A stretch of 64,000 nucleotides of DNA from Paenibacillus polymyxa. GTDB taxonomy: Bacteria > Bacillota > Bacilli > Paenibacillales > Paenibacillaceae. Where the stretch lies: the NCBI RefSeq assembly GCF_018614975.1, contig NZ_JAGGNR010000047.1, positions 37,379 to 101,378 on the forward strand, given 5' to 3'. A model generated the notes under the pieces. It was given only the letters and a program-made list of their open reading frames with translations. It ran no database searches and was not told the origin of the DNA. Below are positions 44,598 through 54,456 of the stretch, piece after piece (position 1 is the stretch's first letter; every line of letters starts with the position of its first letter). The position numbers and the translations under genes are program-made.

Positions 44598-44627
44598 CGA
44601 GAGGGCAGCGTAATGGCTGCCCTCTGC
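44598..44627 (-). terminator. Hairpin after the LCP gene
   Basis: Perfect stem GAGGGCAGC/GCTGCCCTC around a 6-base loop. The T-run on the minus strand is poor, so termination may be weak. Confidence 0.5.
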
Positions 44628-44636
44628 ATGTTTAGA

Positions 44637-45680
44637 TTACTGAGCCGGTTGCTCTGACTTCTGATCGTCCCCACTGGCTGTTTTATCTTCGGTGCTGGTC
44701 TTACTATCATCTGTTGTAGCAGGCGGGTGAATAATATCCTGAATATGCTGCTTCAATTTCTCTTCATTGGTAACCGTCAATACTTGCGCACCGCCTGCTG
44801 TACGTTCTTCTTTCAGCAGGTTCATTGGTGGAATCTGCTCACTGCCGTTCATGCTGCTCTGGTATCCGAGTCCACCCAGCTTCCACATGTCGGAGAGTGT
44901 CAGATTCGTATCTACGTAAGGATTAACCTGTTCCAGAATGGCAGGCAGTTTGGCAATGGTAGTTGTTGACTGCATTTTCGCCGTTACAGCTTTCAGCAAT
45001 TCACGCTGACGCTCGGAACGAGCGAAATCCGACATGGCATCATGACGGAAACGAACGTACATGAGAGCTGTCTCGCCATCCAGATGCTGGTACCCCTTTT
45101 TGAGATCAATATCGTATTCGTTATTGTCTGCTTTACTTGTATAGTGCATGTCTTTCTCCACATCAAAATCAACACCGCCAACGGCATCCACCAATTTGAT
45201 GAATCCCTGGAAATCCGTATACACATAATACTGTACAGGAATGCCGAGCAGGTCGCCGGCAGCTTGCATCGCTGCATTAGGACCATGGGTGATAGCGGTG
45301 TTGATCCGCTCCTTGCCATATCCGTCAATATTGACGTAAGTGTCGCGCAGAATGGAGAACAGATTAATTTTTTTGGTAAGTGGATCAAGCGATACGACCA
45401 TCATACTGTCGGAGCGGGGCACTTCACCTTTTTTCAATCCGCGTGCATCGACACCCATCACGAGAATATTTACCGTTTCTGTGCCTTCCCATTTGGGTGG
45501 GTCAGGAGTATTTACTTTTTCCACATTCTCTATACCTGCGAATGGTGAATCGTCGCCGTCCTTTGCCAAACCATCCAACTGATTGAGAATAGAACCGAAA
45601 TAATATGCCGCTGCTCCTCCAATAATTAACACGAAGGCGGCCAGAGAAATCCATATGGTTCTCTTCGTCTTTCTGGTCAT
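44637..45680 (-). CDS. LytR-CpsA-Psr (LCP) family protein
   Basis: A 347-residue membrane-anchored protein. One helix (about 10-30) precedes an extracellular LCP domain (about 80-260) with DSMMVVSLDPLTKKINLFSILRDT, KERINTAITHG, and VRFRHDAMSDFARSERQR. LCP enzymes attach teichoic acid or other anionic polymers to peptidoglycan. The C-terminus is a Glu/Ser/Thr/Pro-rich tail. The start at 45680 follows AAAGGAG; a longer frame upstream has no site. Confidence 0.9.
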   Translation of the reverse strand: MTRKTKRTIWISLAAFVLIIGGAAAYYFGSILNQLDGLAKDGDDSPFAGIENVEKVNTPDPPKWEGTETVNILVMGVDARGLKKGEVPRSDSMMVVSLDPLTKKINLFSILRDTYVNIDGYGKERINTAITHGPNAAMQAAGDLLGIPVQYYVYTDFQGFIKLVDAVGGVDFDVEKDMHYTSKADNNEYDIDLKKGYQHLDGETALMYVRFRHDAMSDFARSERQRELLKAVTAKMQSTTTIAKLPAILEQVNPYVDTNLTLSDMWKLGGLGYQSSMNGSEQIPPMNLLKEERTAGGAQVLTVTNEEKLKQHIQDIIHPPATTDDSKTSTEDKTASGDDQKSEQPAQ

Positions 45681-45808
45681 GCTAGCTCTCCTTTGTATTT
45701 GAGATGAAATAAAAAACGAGTTCGGGTATTGCTGAATTTTGACTGATACCATTATAATTTCTTTTTGGGCTACAAGCAATTTCAACAAAATCCAAGTGAG
45801 GTATAATC

Positions 45809-46855
45809 ATGCTGGCGATTGATGTCAAAGATTTGCGCAAGTCGTTTAGCGTCCAGAAAAGCCGAGGTGGGCTGAAGGGCGCGTTCCAGGACCTGTTTGC
45901 ACGTCAATACCAAGAGGTATTGGCTGTAAATGATATTTCATTTCAGATTCCGCAGGGCGAAATATGCGGATATATTGGAGAGAACGGTGCCGGTAAATCA
46001 ACAACGATCAAGATGTTGACCGGCATTTTGGTGCCTACTTCAGGGCAAATATCGGTTGGTGGATATGTTCCGTATCAGGAACGGGAGAAGTTTGTACAGA
46101 ATATTGGTGTTGTTTTTGGTCAGCGCAGTCAATTGTGGTGGGATATTGGCGTTATCGAATCCTTCCATTTATTGCGCAAAGTATATCGTGTCGGAGAGGT
46201 TGATTTCCGTAAACGGCTGGATGAATTGGTTGAGCGGTTGCAGCTCCAGGATCTGCTAAGCCGTCCAGTGCGGAAGCTCAGTCTTGGTCAGCGTATGCGC
46301 TGCGAGTTAGTGGCAGCCTTGTTGCATAATCCGAGTATTGTTTTCCTGGACGAGCCAACTATTGGCTTGGATATTGTGGTGAAGTCGGAAATTCGAGAGT
46401 TCCTGAAAGACATGAACAAGGAGCATGGAACGACCATTCTGCTCACAACCCACGATTTGCAGGACATTGAGGCCCTGTGTTCCAGGGTGATCATGCTTGA
46501 TGCGGGCAACATCATCTATGATGGAGGTCTGGATCATCTGAAGTCCCAATGGGGCAAGGAACGGGAAATCCGCTTCAAGTTTGGCACAGGGCACAAGATC
46601 AGTCAGATGCAGGAATGGACTGCTGCGTTGCCTGTGCGTTGGACGGTAGAGAACGATTTGTCCGCATCTGTATGGATTCCTCTCGAACTGAATGTTTCGG
46701 ATGTACTTGGACGTGTCGTTGGACAGGCGGATATTACCGATATTCAGATTATCGAGATCAACACGGATGAGATTGTGCGCAGTATATACCAATCCGGTTC
46801 CGCCGAGCGTCCCGAGATTGTGGGAGCAGGGAAAGAAGCGGCGGGTGTATCCTGA
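45809..46855 (+). CDS. ABC-2 exporter ATP-binding protein
   Basis: A 348-residue ATPase. Walker A is GENGAGKST, the signature LSLGQRMRCE, and Walker B IVFLDEPTIGLD. The C-terminal 100 residues fit the extension seen in multidrug-type ABC-2 ATPases. The permease gene starts 1 base after the stop, so translation is probably coupled. Start with GAGGTATAATC upstream. The exported substrate is unknown. Confidence 0.92.
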   Translation: MLAIDVKDLRKSFSVQKSRGGLKGAFQDLFARQYQEVLAVNDISFQIPQGEICGYIGENGAGKSTTIKMLTGILVPTSGQISVGGYVPYQEREKFVQNIGVVFGQRSQLWWDIGVIESFHLLRKVYRVGEVDFRKRLDELVERLQLQDLLSRPVRKLSLGQRMRCELVAALLHNPSIVFLDEPTIGLDIVVKSEIREFLKDMNKEHGTTILLTTHDLQDIEALCSRVIMLDAGNIIYDGGLDHLKSQWGKEREIRFKFGTGHKISQMQEWTAALPVRWTVENDLSASVWIPLELNVSDVLGRVVGQADITDIQIIEINTDEIVRSIYQSGSAERPEIVGAGKEAAGVS

Positions 46856-46856
46856 G

Positions 46857-47651
46857 ATGAATAGTGCATTTATTGATTTTATGCGCATCCGTTTTCTAAC
46901 GATGCTGGCATACCGGGTGAATTATTACTCCGGCATTTTGATATATACGCTGAATATCGGCGTGTATTACTTTACCTGGCAAGCCATTTACGGCAGCAGT
47001 GGTGAACTTGGCGGCTTCACGGCAGCGCAGATGACTACGTACATCGCTGTATCCTGGATGGCACGTGCCTTTTACTTCAATAACCTGGACCGGGAGATTG
47101 CCGCAGACATTCGGGATGGCTCGATTGCGATTCAATTCATAAGACCGATCAACTACGTTATGGTCAAAATGATGCAAGGTCTTGGCGAAGGCATTTTCCG
47201 CTTTCTGCTCCTCATGATTCCGGGGATGCTCATTGCCATTCTGCTATTTCCGGTTGAACTGCCTACGGCACCATCAGCGTGGATTGGCTTTCTCGTCATG
47301 CTGTTCTTCAGTTTCCTCATTAATTCCCAGATTAATGTGATAACGGGACTAGCTGCATTCTTTGTGGAAAATAATGAAGGCATGATGCGCATGAAACGCG
47401 TCGTGGTCGATTTGTTCTCCGGTCTGATCATCCCGATCAGCTTATATCCAGGCTGGATGTCCGCGGTGATGAAAGTATTACCTTTTCAGGCCATTACGTA
47501 TCTGCCCGGTTCCGTGTTCACTGGAAGAGTGGAAGGCACTGCCATCTGGAGTGTACTCGGTATTCAGGTGTTCTGGTTTGCCGTGCTGCTGCTTCCGATG
47601 GTACTGATCTGGCGTAAGGCGCGCAAGCGTCTGTTCGTGCAAGGAGGATAA
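46857..47651 (+). CDS. ABC-2 family permease (first)
   Basis: A 264-residue integral membrane protein with six predicted helices, resembling the PF06182-type ABC-2 permeases that pair with a second permease and one ATPase. Start at 46857 follows the ATPase stop by 1 base. A longer frame (from 46692) overlaps the ATPase and is not likely. Confidence 0.85.
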   Translation: MNSAFIDFMRIRFLTMLAYRVNYYSGILIYTLNIGVYYFTWQAIYGSSGELGGFTAAQMTTYIAVSWMARAFYFNNLDREIAADIRDGSIAIQFIRPINYVMVKMMQGLGEGIFRFLLLMIPGMLIAILLFPVELPTAPSAWIGFLVMLFFSFLINSQINVITGLAAFFVENNEGMMRMKRVVVDLFSGLIIPISLYPGWMSAVMKVLPFQAITYLPGSVFTGRVEGTAIWSVLGIQVFWFAVLLLPMVLIWRKARKRLFVQGG

Positions 47652-47656
47652 CAGAT

Positions 47657-48442
47657 ATGTACTATATGGGTTTGATCTGGGAATATTTGAAGAACTATAT
47701 GAAAACACGTCTTACGTACCGTGCCGACTTCTGGGTGGAGATCCTATCGGATCTGCTGTTTCAGGCGACCAACCTGATCTTTATCTTTGTGGTCTTCCGT
47801 CATACGGATAACCTGGGCGGCTGGAGTGAGAGTGAAGTACTCTTTGTATATGGATATTTTATGGTGCCCTATGGCATCTTCAGTTGTTTTATCAATCTTT
47901 GGGGATTCAGTGAGCGATATATCGTCAAAGGCGAGATGGATCGGATCCTGACACGCCCTGCACATAACCTGTTCCAGATCTTGCTTGAAAATGTAGACCC
48001 GCCTGCACTCGTGGGTTCGTTTATCGGCCTGATCATCATGATCTTCAGTGGAGCAGAGATGGGTCTGATGCTGGAGTGGTGGCATATTCCGGCTCTCATT
48101 ATTCTTGCTCTTAGCTCAGTGTTAATCTATGCGGGTATCTATACCACCCTGACTTCGTTGTCCTTTTATTCGGACGCACCAACAGGTATTCTGCCATTGA
48201 TGTATAACATCCAAGGGTATGGGCGTTATCCGATAACGATCTATAATCGTGCGATACAGGTCCTGTTAACATGGATCATTCCATTTGCCTTCGTGGGTAT
48301 CTATCCGGCAGCCCTGTTCCTGGATCGATCGGAGATGCACCGCATGGCACTCTTGACACCTGTGATGGGACTGATATTCGGCTCCGTTGGCCTTCTGCTG
48401 TGGAATTTTGGCGTAAAACGGTATCGCGGAGCAGGTTCATAA
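47657..48442 (+). CDS. ABC-2 family permease (second)
   Basis: A 261-residue membrane protein with six predicted helices and the same family pattern as the preceding permease (MYYMGLIWEYLKNYMKTRLTYRADF). The start lies 5 bases after the first permease stop, with AAGGAGG upstream. The three genes form one exporter operon with no regulator adjoining. Confidence 0.85.
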   Translation: MYYMGLIWEYLKNYMKTRLTYRADFWVEILSDLLFQATNLIFIFVVFRHTDNLGGWSESEVLFVYGYFMVPYGIFSCFINLWGFSERYIVKGEMDRILTRPAHNLFQILLENVDPPALVGSFIGLIIMIFSGAEMGLMLEWWHIPALIILALSSVLIYAGIYTTLTSLSFYSDAPTGILPLMYNIQGYGRYPITIYNRAIQVLLTWIIPFAFVGIYPAALFLDRSEMHRMALLTPVMGLIFGSVGLLLWNFGVKRYRGAGS

Positions 48443-48487
48443 TAACACCCTATAACAATTCATGGGGGAGATTAGGGAGGAATTTAC

Positions 48488-48952
48488 ATGACGTTAAATG
48501 TAGGCGAATTGGCACCGGATTTTGAGCTTCCGTCCAGTACGGGAGAAACAGTAAAGCTTTCGGATTACCGCGGACAGCGGGTCCTGCTTTATTTTTACCC
48601 CAAGGATATGACCTCGTCCTGTACACAACAGGCTTGTGATTTCCGGGATCGACATGCTGAATTTGAGGGGCTGAATACTTTCATTCTCGGAATCAGCACC
48701 GATCCGATGAAACAACATGACAAGTTTATCGCCAAGTATGGGCTGCCGTTTATTTTGTTATCAGATGAGGAACATCAAGTTGCCGAGCAATACGGTGTAT
48801 GGCAGCTGAAGAAAATGTATGGCAAGGAGTACATGGGCATGGTTCGCTCCACTTTTCTGATTGATGAAGAGGGGAAATTGATCAAGGACTGGTCCAAAGT
48901 TCGGGTCAAAGGACATATCGAGGCTGCACTTGAGGCTCTGAAGGCCATATAG
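48488..48952 (+). CDS. bcp: Thiol peroxidase, Bcp/PrxQ type
   Basis: A 154-residue peroxiredoxin that reduces peroxides with thioredoxin. The peroxidatic Cys45 and resolving Cys50 are in SSCTQQACDF, the Bcp arrangement. Start follows GGGAGG. It lies 45 bases after the exporter operon and is followed by a terminator. Confidence 0.93.
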   Translation: MTLNVGELAPDFELPSSTGETVKLSDYRGQRVLLYFYPKDMTSSCTQQACDFRDRHAEFEGLNTFILGISTDPMKQHDKFIAKYGLPFILLSDEEHQVAEQYGVWQLKKMYGKEYMGMVRSTFLIDEEGKLIKDWSKVRVKGHIEAALEALKAI

Positions 48953-48983
48953 GCTGCCCCGGCAGAATATTAATCATCAATAT

Positions 48984-49026
48984 AAAGGCTGTGCTTGCGG
49001 AAGTTGCCGTGAACACAGCCTTTTGC
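48984..49026. terminator. Bidirectional terminator
   Basis: Stem AAAGGCTGTG/CACAGCCTTT with a T-run on the plus strand and A-rich flank. It separates bcp and the convergent ger operon. Confidence 0.7.
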
Positions 49027-49045
49027 ATATGCGGATGCCAGTACT

Positions 49046-50149
49046 TCAAAACTGTTGCTTATGTTTGCGTGAACGAATGCGATATACCAGCAAGAGGAAC
49101 AAGGGAATGATGAAGCTGACGGTGATATCCCAGTCTACCCACACAGGCATGATCGTATCTGTATAGAAAATAACATTTGGAGCAATTAGGACACCCAGGG
49201 CAAATAACAGCAGGGAAGAAGGCAATATAAGAGGCTTATACGTCTTTAATCGAAATAATTGTGCTGTACCCAGTACAAAAGCAAATAGATACAGCAGACT
49301 TTTAAAATAGGTAGAGATCAACCAGGCGATACCCATGAATGCTTCAATTCGTTCGAAGAAATTACCGATATTAATTTTTTGCGAAAGGGCATATGAAATA
49401 TAGATGCTGTGCTGCGTCAGCGTAGGTCCCATCACCATAAGCGAGAGCAGCAATAACAAGCTTAATAGTAATCCTCCAAAGAAGGTAGCCAGCAAGAAAT
49501 CCCGTTTGAAATGAGGCCCGGGGTTCACATAGGGGAGAAATACGGAAAGAACAATAAGTTCACCAAAGGAAGTAAATGCTCCGCGGATGACAGACTCTAC
49601 TAAATGTATCCAGGGAATGTCGAAGTGAGGCAGAAGATTAGAACTTTTGGCTTGAGGAAGAAGCCCCAGGAAGAGAAAAGCTATAAACACCACAACGATG
49701 GGTGTTAACAGCTCGGAGCTTAATCCTATCGTACGAAAACCATGGATAAGCCCCCAGGCTAAGGAGCAAATGATCATTAGAATAATGACCCGGATAGGGG
49801 TCTGTAGATAGATCTGGGTCGTCATGAAGTCACCGACCTCACGGACACATATGGCTGCACCTATTGCGAAATAAAATAGATAGGCAACTGAAAGCACAGA
49901 ACCAACCCAGGTCCCGAGTAACTTGTTACATATTTCAAAAAGGGACAACTGTGGATGTGTTCGATGCAATTTATATAGAACCCACATGATGCCAAGACCG
50001 ATCGGCAGACCAATGAGAGAACAGAACCATGCGTCTTGTTTGCCTACTACAGTAATGACTGAAGGGTAGATCAGAACCATATCTCCAATCATAACCAGGA
50101 AGGTGAGCAGGGTGAACTGCCGAATTGTGAGTTTTTCCTTCATCAACAT
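49046..50149 (-). CDS. GerAB-type germinant receptor permease (second copy)
   Basis: A 367-residue protein with ten predicted helices of the APC/GerAB fold. Typical blocks are TLLTFLVMIGDMVLIYPSVITVVGKQDAW and LSVFLPYVNPGPHFKRD. It is the last gene of the operon. It resembles the other GerAB here, which suggests tandem duplication. It could take a different germinant. Start follows GGAAGGAG. Confidence 0.88.
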   Translation of the reverse strand: MLMKEKLTIRQFTLLTFLVMIGDMVLIYPSVITVVGKQDAWFCSLIGLPIGLGIMWVLYKLHRTHPQLSLFEICNKLLGTWVGSVLSVAYLFYFAIGAAICVREVGDFMTTQIYLQTPIRVIILMIICSLAWGLIHGFRTIGLSSELLTPIVVVFIAFLFLGLLPQAKSSNLLPHFDIPWIHLVESVIRGAFTSFGELIVLSVFLPYVNPGPHFKRDFLLATFFGGLLLSLLLLLSLMVMGPTLTQHSIYISYALSQKINIGNFFERIEAFMGIAWLISTYFKSLLYLFAFVLGTAQLFRLKTYKPLILPSSLLLFALGVLIAPNVIFYTDTIMPVWVDWDITVSFIIPLFLLLVYRIRSRKHKQQF

Positions 50150-50197
50150 GTCCTTCTGCTCCTTCCCATGGATTAATGTTACATTAACTCGCCAGAG

Positions 50198-51322
50198 TTA
50201 TCCTTCAGTGGCTGGTTGAGGTGGTGAGTTGGATTTTCTTCGGGACTTCACTAACTGTATTAGAACTAGCATACCCGGAAGAATGATACCTAACGTGGTG
50301 TCCCAATCTACCCAGTACGGAACGATGGTGATGATAATAAATGTCAGACTGGGAGCGACGAGATTGGCCATGCCATAAACGAGCAGTGTCGATGGCAGAA
50401 TGAGCATCTTGAAATGCTTAAGTTTGAACAGCTCTGCGCATCCAACAATAAAGGCATATAAATAGATTATCGCTTTGAAGTAGGTAGCAATGAGCCATGA
50501 GCAAGCCATGATGACCTCGATGCGTTCGAAAAATCCGCCGATGCTAATCTTCTGAGATAAGACAAACGAAGCATATATATTATGTTGGGTAAGGAAAGGA
50601 CCGAGAACGAGCATGGATATGGTAACCAGAATAGCAAGGATCAGATTGCCGAGCCCTGCTGAAATGATAATGTCACGCAAACGGTGGGCACTGTTTGCGA
50701 CGTAGGGCAGGATCATCAAAATGGGGATGGTTTCGCCGACGGGATAAATGATACTCACCAGAATACCCTGCGCAAAGGAGACAACACCCGTGTCTGCTAC
50801 TGGCTCCAGATTATTGGTTTCAACCTGTGGAAGTAGACAGACTGCGAGTACCATTGTGAAAAGAATGACGATTGGTATCAGTAGTTCACTGGTTCTTGCG
50901 ATCGTCTCCAGGCCATGGTATACACCCCACCCTATAGCAATAACAAACATAAGAATGATGACACGTATAGGAGTGTGCTGAAAGATCTGGGAAGTCATGA
51001 AATCGCCAACTTCCCGAGTGTGTGTGGATGTACCGATGATGAAAAAAAACAAGTAGAAACAGGAGAAAAGGGTGCCTGGCCAAAAACCCAAAATACTTCG
51101 GGCAATCTGTACCAGATTCTTTCCCGGATGCAGACTTCCCAATTTCATAATCAGGGCCATGAGAGCCATTCCGAGCGGAACGCCAACAAGAGCACATATC
51201 CAGGCATCTTGCTTAGCATAGGACGTGATAACGGAGGGGTAGATCAGCATCATATCTCCAACCACCAACATAAATGTAAGGGTCGATAATTGTCTTGTTC
51301 CGATCCGTCCCTTTTCAAGCAT
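50198..51322 (-). CDS. gerAB: GerAB-type germinant receptor permease (first copy)
   Basis: A 374-residue protein with ten predicted helices and the family start (STLTFMLVVGDMMLIYPSVITSYAKQDAW). This is the B subunit that senses the germinant in the inner spore membrane. Start at 51322 follows GGAGGG; an upstream in-frame ATG at 51394 overlaps the D gene. The start lies 20 bases after the D gene stop. A second, closely similar GerAB gene follows 48 bases later. Confidence 0.9.
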   Translation of the reverse strand: MLEKGRIGTRQLSTLTFMLVVGDMMLIYPSVITSYAKQDAWICALVGVPLGMALMALIMKLGSLHPGKNLVQIARSILGFWPGTLFSCFYLFFFIIGTSTHTREVGDFMTSQIFQHTPIRVIILMFVIAIGWGVYHGLETIARTSELLIPIVILFTMVLAVCLLPQVETNNLEPVADTGVVSFAQGILVSIIYPVGETIPILMILPYVANSAHRLRDIIISAGLGNLILAILVTISMLVLGPFLTQHNIYASFVLSQKISIGGFFERIEVIMACSWLIATYFKAIIYLYAFIVGCAELFKLKHFKMLILPSTLLVYGMANLVAPSLTFIIITIVPYWVDWDTTLGIILPGMLVLIQLVKSRRKSNSPPQPATEG

Positions 51323-51342
51323 GATATACCCTCCTTTATCTC

Positions 51343-51579
51343 CTAAGTTCCAGTAATATGTGCTAATATATGGTTCACAGGTTCGTAGATCCACATGATG
51401 ATATAGAGTGGACTAGGGAACTCCCACAGATTCGAAGCTATAACGCCGAACACCGTAGCGGTGAGAAGCATTAAACTATATACGGCTGTTTCTCGCCACT
51501 CTTTCCGGTGGATGAGACCAGGCAGATCAATCCAGCCAATAATAGCTGCTACGACGATAACCGCAAGTGTAATCAGCAT
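51343..51579 (-). CDS. Small two-helix receptor D subunit (78 residues)
   Basis: A 78-residue protein with helices at about 2-20 and 32-55. It is encoded in the receptor operon between the C and B genes, where small two-helix D proteins are known to occur and to modulate germination. Its ribosome site AAGGAG overlaps the gerAC stop region. Identity as a D subunit is by position, size and topology. Confidence 0.75.
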   Translation of the reverse strand: MLITLAVIVVAAIIGWIDLPGLIHRKEWRETAVYSLMLLTATVFGVIASNLWEFPSPLYIIMWIYEPVNHILAHITGT

Positions 51580-51586
51580 ACTTCTC

Positions 51587-52789
51587 TCACTCCTTCATTT
51601 CATTTCTGAATGAATCATCCATTGTACCTACACGTTTAATCTGCACATTGACTTTGTATTTGATATCCAGTTCATCAAAATAATTGTCCCACTCATTTTC
51701 TATATTCTTGAAGAACTTGGGATCTGCATGGTACACTTCCTGTCCAAAACCAAATATATCGACATGGAATTTGCGTTTTACTGAATTGACGGAGTTCTGC
51801 ATCAGTTCAATTAACCTTTCTTCACTATCGGCTTCAAGTTCTTTAAGAACTTTCATCGACCCAATCTTGATTCCACATTCAACTGCAGCGATGGATGAGA
51901 CATTCTTGACATCAATATTGATTACAGGTTTACCATTTACGACTTCAGCTTTTCTTTTCGTTGTTGTACGGAGAGCCTTAAACGTCACGTTCCCCTTTTT
52001 GCGACAAGGCATATGGCTGACCGTTGATTCTACATTGTCACGGATATAATTGTAGCCTTTGGATTCATCCTCCGTTAACCAGCCGATTAGCTTGTCTTTC
52101 TTGAATACACTCAGTCCCGTCGTATTGAGGCGAGCTGGTGATCGGATGGTTGATATATTCTCTTTACTCCCACTTTGGCCTCTGGGACCAAGGATCTCTA
52201 CACCTGTAATGACGGGCTGGATTCCAGGCGATATCATGAACTCCAGTAGCTCATCTCCGGTTACCGTGGTAGTGGGAGACCAGGTCTTAGAAGATATATC
52301 GAGAGAGTTAAACATTTTTTCAGCTGGGGTGTTATCTAAAGGTGTAAGTACGTTAAGCAGCATGGAAGCAGTGGTGTTCTTGGCGACCATGACGTAATAA
52401 TCGGGTCTTGCTGTAGGTTCACGCATTAGGGCCTCGATAACGTCATATATTCCTTCCTTACGTGCATATTCTTCTCCAAATACCAGAACCCGGATATGTG
52501 CAAGGAAAATTTTGCGCGGGCTGGTTTCCGTTAATTTCTGAATAGCTTCGAACAAGGTTGTAGCGGATGCTTCATACTGTGTAACCGGTGTACCTTTCCC
52601 TCCCCCCGCCTTGGAAGATACCTCATTTGGAACAACGACCTGAGCACTTACTTTGATCATATCTCCATCTTTGTCCACACCGAGACCCAGCATAATGCCA
52701 AGTTCATTCAATTCCTGTCGGTCCCAGCATCCGGTAAGGAGAGGAAGCAGAATGATACAAGATAATATTAAGCATAAGCATCTATTCAT
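51587..52789 (-). CDS. gerAC: GerAC-type germinant receptor lipoprotein
   Basis: A 400-residue lipoprotein. Lipobox LLTGC ends near residue 21, followed by WDRQELNELGIMLGLGVDKDG, the family N-terminal signature. The rest is the three-domain GerAC fold, ending in VDIFGFGQEVYHADPKFFKN and a VNVQIKRVG strand. It anchors to the outer face of the inner spore membrane. The start lies 20 bases downstream of the gerAA stop. Confidence 0.92.
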   Translation of the reverse strand: MNRCLCLILSCIILLPLLTGCWDRQELNELGIMLGLGVDKDGDMIKVSAQVVVPNEVSSKAGGGKGTPVTQYEASATTLFEAIQKLTETSPRKIFLAHIRVLVFGEEYARKEGIYDVIEALMREPTARPDYYVMVAKNTTASMLLNVLTPLDNTPAEKMFNSLDISSKTWSPTTTVTGDELLEFMISPGIQPVITGVEILGPRGQSGSKENISTIRSPARLNTTGLSVFKKDKLIGWLTEDESKGYNYIRDNVESTVSHMPCRKKGNVTFKALRTTTKRKAEVVNGKPVINIDVKNVSSIAAVECGIKIGSMKVLKELEADSEERLIELMQNSVNSVKRKFHVDIFGFGQEVYHADPKFFKNIENEWDNYFDELDIKYKVNVQIKRVGTMDDSFRNEMKE

Positions 52790-52809
52790 GGTGTGTGCTC
52801 CTTACCGAA

Positions 52810-54327
52810 TTACCGGTTCGTTTTTTTGGTGGACTGTCGAACTTCATTTGTTGTGCTGGTAGAGAGCGGACGAGTTCTCATACGTGACCAGGGTACACGA
52901 AAGATCGTGTCTTTGAGATCCTTCTGTATAAAGGGTGCAAAAGGAGACATGTAAGGTACCCCGAAAGAACGCAAGCTGCAGAGGTGGGTTACGGTAATTA
53001 ACAGCACAATCAGGATGCCATAGAATCCGAAGGCAGCGGCCAGGATCATCAGAACGAACCGCAACATGCGTACCGAGATGGAGAGCCCATTTTCCGGAAT
53101 GACATAACCGGATATCGCAGTGATGGATACGATGATGACCATTGCAGCGGATACAACCCCCGCATCTACCGCTGCCTGACCAATGACAAGCGTACCGACA
53201 ATTGATACGGCTTGACCCACCGTCTTGGGAATACGTATGCCTGCTTCCCGCAAAATCTCATAGGTTAGCTCCATAAGTAAGGCTTCAATAAAAGCGGGGA
53301 AAGGTACGCCTTCTCGCTGTGCTGCCAGACTGATGAGAAGATTGGTAGGCAACATCTCCTGATGAAACGTGGTAATGGCAATATAAAAGGATGGGGCAAG
53401 CAGGGCGATAAAAAAGGCTAGATATCGGATCATTCGAATCAGCGTACTGATATCGGCTCGTTGATAGTAGTCTTCTGGAGACTGAAAGAAATGAACAAAC
53501 AAGGCGGGAATAACTAGAACAAAGGGTGTCCCGTCGACAATGATTGCAACTCGGCCTTCCAACAGTGCCGCTGACACGGTATCGGGTCGTTCGCTATTAT
53601 ATACTGTTGGAAAAATAGTCCCTGTCTTATCCTCAACCAGCTCTTCGATGTATCCTCCCTCGAGAATGCTATCGATATCAATCTCATCCAGTCTTCGCCT
53701 TAGTTCCTGCACTATCTCCTGATCTACGACATGTTCCAGGTACAGCACAGCAACTCGGGTCTTGGTAACTCGACCGATCTCTCTTTCTTCGATCCATAGA
53801 TGAGGATCTCGGATTCGTTTACGAATTAATGAAGTGTTGGTACGCAGGTTTTCGTTGAAGCCTTCCATCGGTCCTCGAACGACGGTTTGAGAGACAGGTT
53901 CTCCAACGGATCGATCTTCCCACCCTGCTGCGCCAATTTTCAATCCTCGTACAGATCCTTCAAGCAGTAAGATAGCTGATCCCGACAGCAGGGCATTCAG
54001 CACTTCATCCATATCATCGACGAGCAGGACATCACTTGCGATCAGAACATCATTTTGGAGGTAGCTCAGATGTTCATCATCCGCTGAAAAATCAGGAAGA
54101 TCACGTTTATGTAATAAGGATTCCATGATAGAGTGATTTAGAATTTGTACATCGACCATTCCATCAATGTACAGCATGACGGCAGGCCATTTATGTAAAC
54201 ATTGCAGAGGACGAATCATCAAGTCATTACTGTGTCCCATCACTTGCTTGCAGTACGTAGTATTTTCGTTCAGATCTGGAGAGATTCTTTTCAGATCTTG
54301 ACCGTCCTGTACCGATGCACTCATCAT
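52810..54327 (-). CDS. gerAA: GerAA-type germinant receptor subunit
   Basis: A 505-residue protein. A soluble N-terminal part (about 1-270, including EEREIGRVTKTRVAVLYLEHV and GGYIEELVED) is followed by five to six helices (about 290-430; EALLMELTYEILREAGIRIP, IVGTLVIGQAAVDAGVVSAAMV). It is the A subunit that oligomerises into an ion channel in GerA receptors. First gene of a minus-strand operon A-C-D-B-B. The second Met (54324) has better spacing from GGAGGAG than the first. Confidence 0.92.
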   Translation of the reverse strand: MMSASVQDGQDLKRISPDLNENTTYCKQVMGHSNDLMIRPLQCLHKWPAVMLYIDGMVDVQILNHSIMESLLHKRDLPDFSADDEHLSYLQNDVLIASDVLLVDDMDEVLNALLSGSAILLLEGSVRGLKIGAAGWEDRSVGEPVSQTVVRGPMEGFNENLRTNTSLIRKRIRDPHLWIEEREIGRVTKTRVAVLYLEHVVDQEIVQELRRRLDEIDIDSILEGGYIEELVEDKTGTIFPTVYNSERPDTVSAALLEGRVAIIVDGTPFVLVIPALFVHFFQSPEDYYQRADISTLIRMIRYLAFFIALLAPSFYIAITTFHQEMLPTNLLISLAAQREGVPFPAFIEALLMELTYEILREAGIRIPKTVGQAVSIVGTLVIGQAAVDAGVVSAAMVIIVSITAISGYVIPENGLSISVRMLRFVLMILAAAFGFYGILIVLLITVTHLCSLRSFGVPYMSPFAPFIQKDLKDTIFRVPWSRMRTRPLSTSTTNEVRQSTKKTNR

Positions 54328-54388
54328 ATCTCCTCCTTATACATCCTATATTTGCAAGTTAGTATGACCTGGATGAATTCGGATTATC

Positions 54389-54425
54389 ACAAAAAAAAGG
54401 AGCCGCGATTATTCGCAACTCCTTG
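54389..54425 (-). terminator. Intrinsic terminator after dedA
   Basis: On the minus strand AAGGAG-TTGCGA-ATAA-TCGCGG-CTCCTT is followed by a T-run of seven or more. Confidence 0.88.
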
Positions 54426-54456
54426 CCTGCTTATTATAGATGGACTTTTGTCCGAA

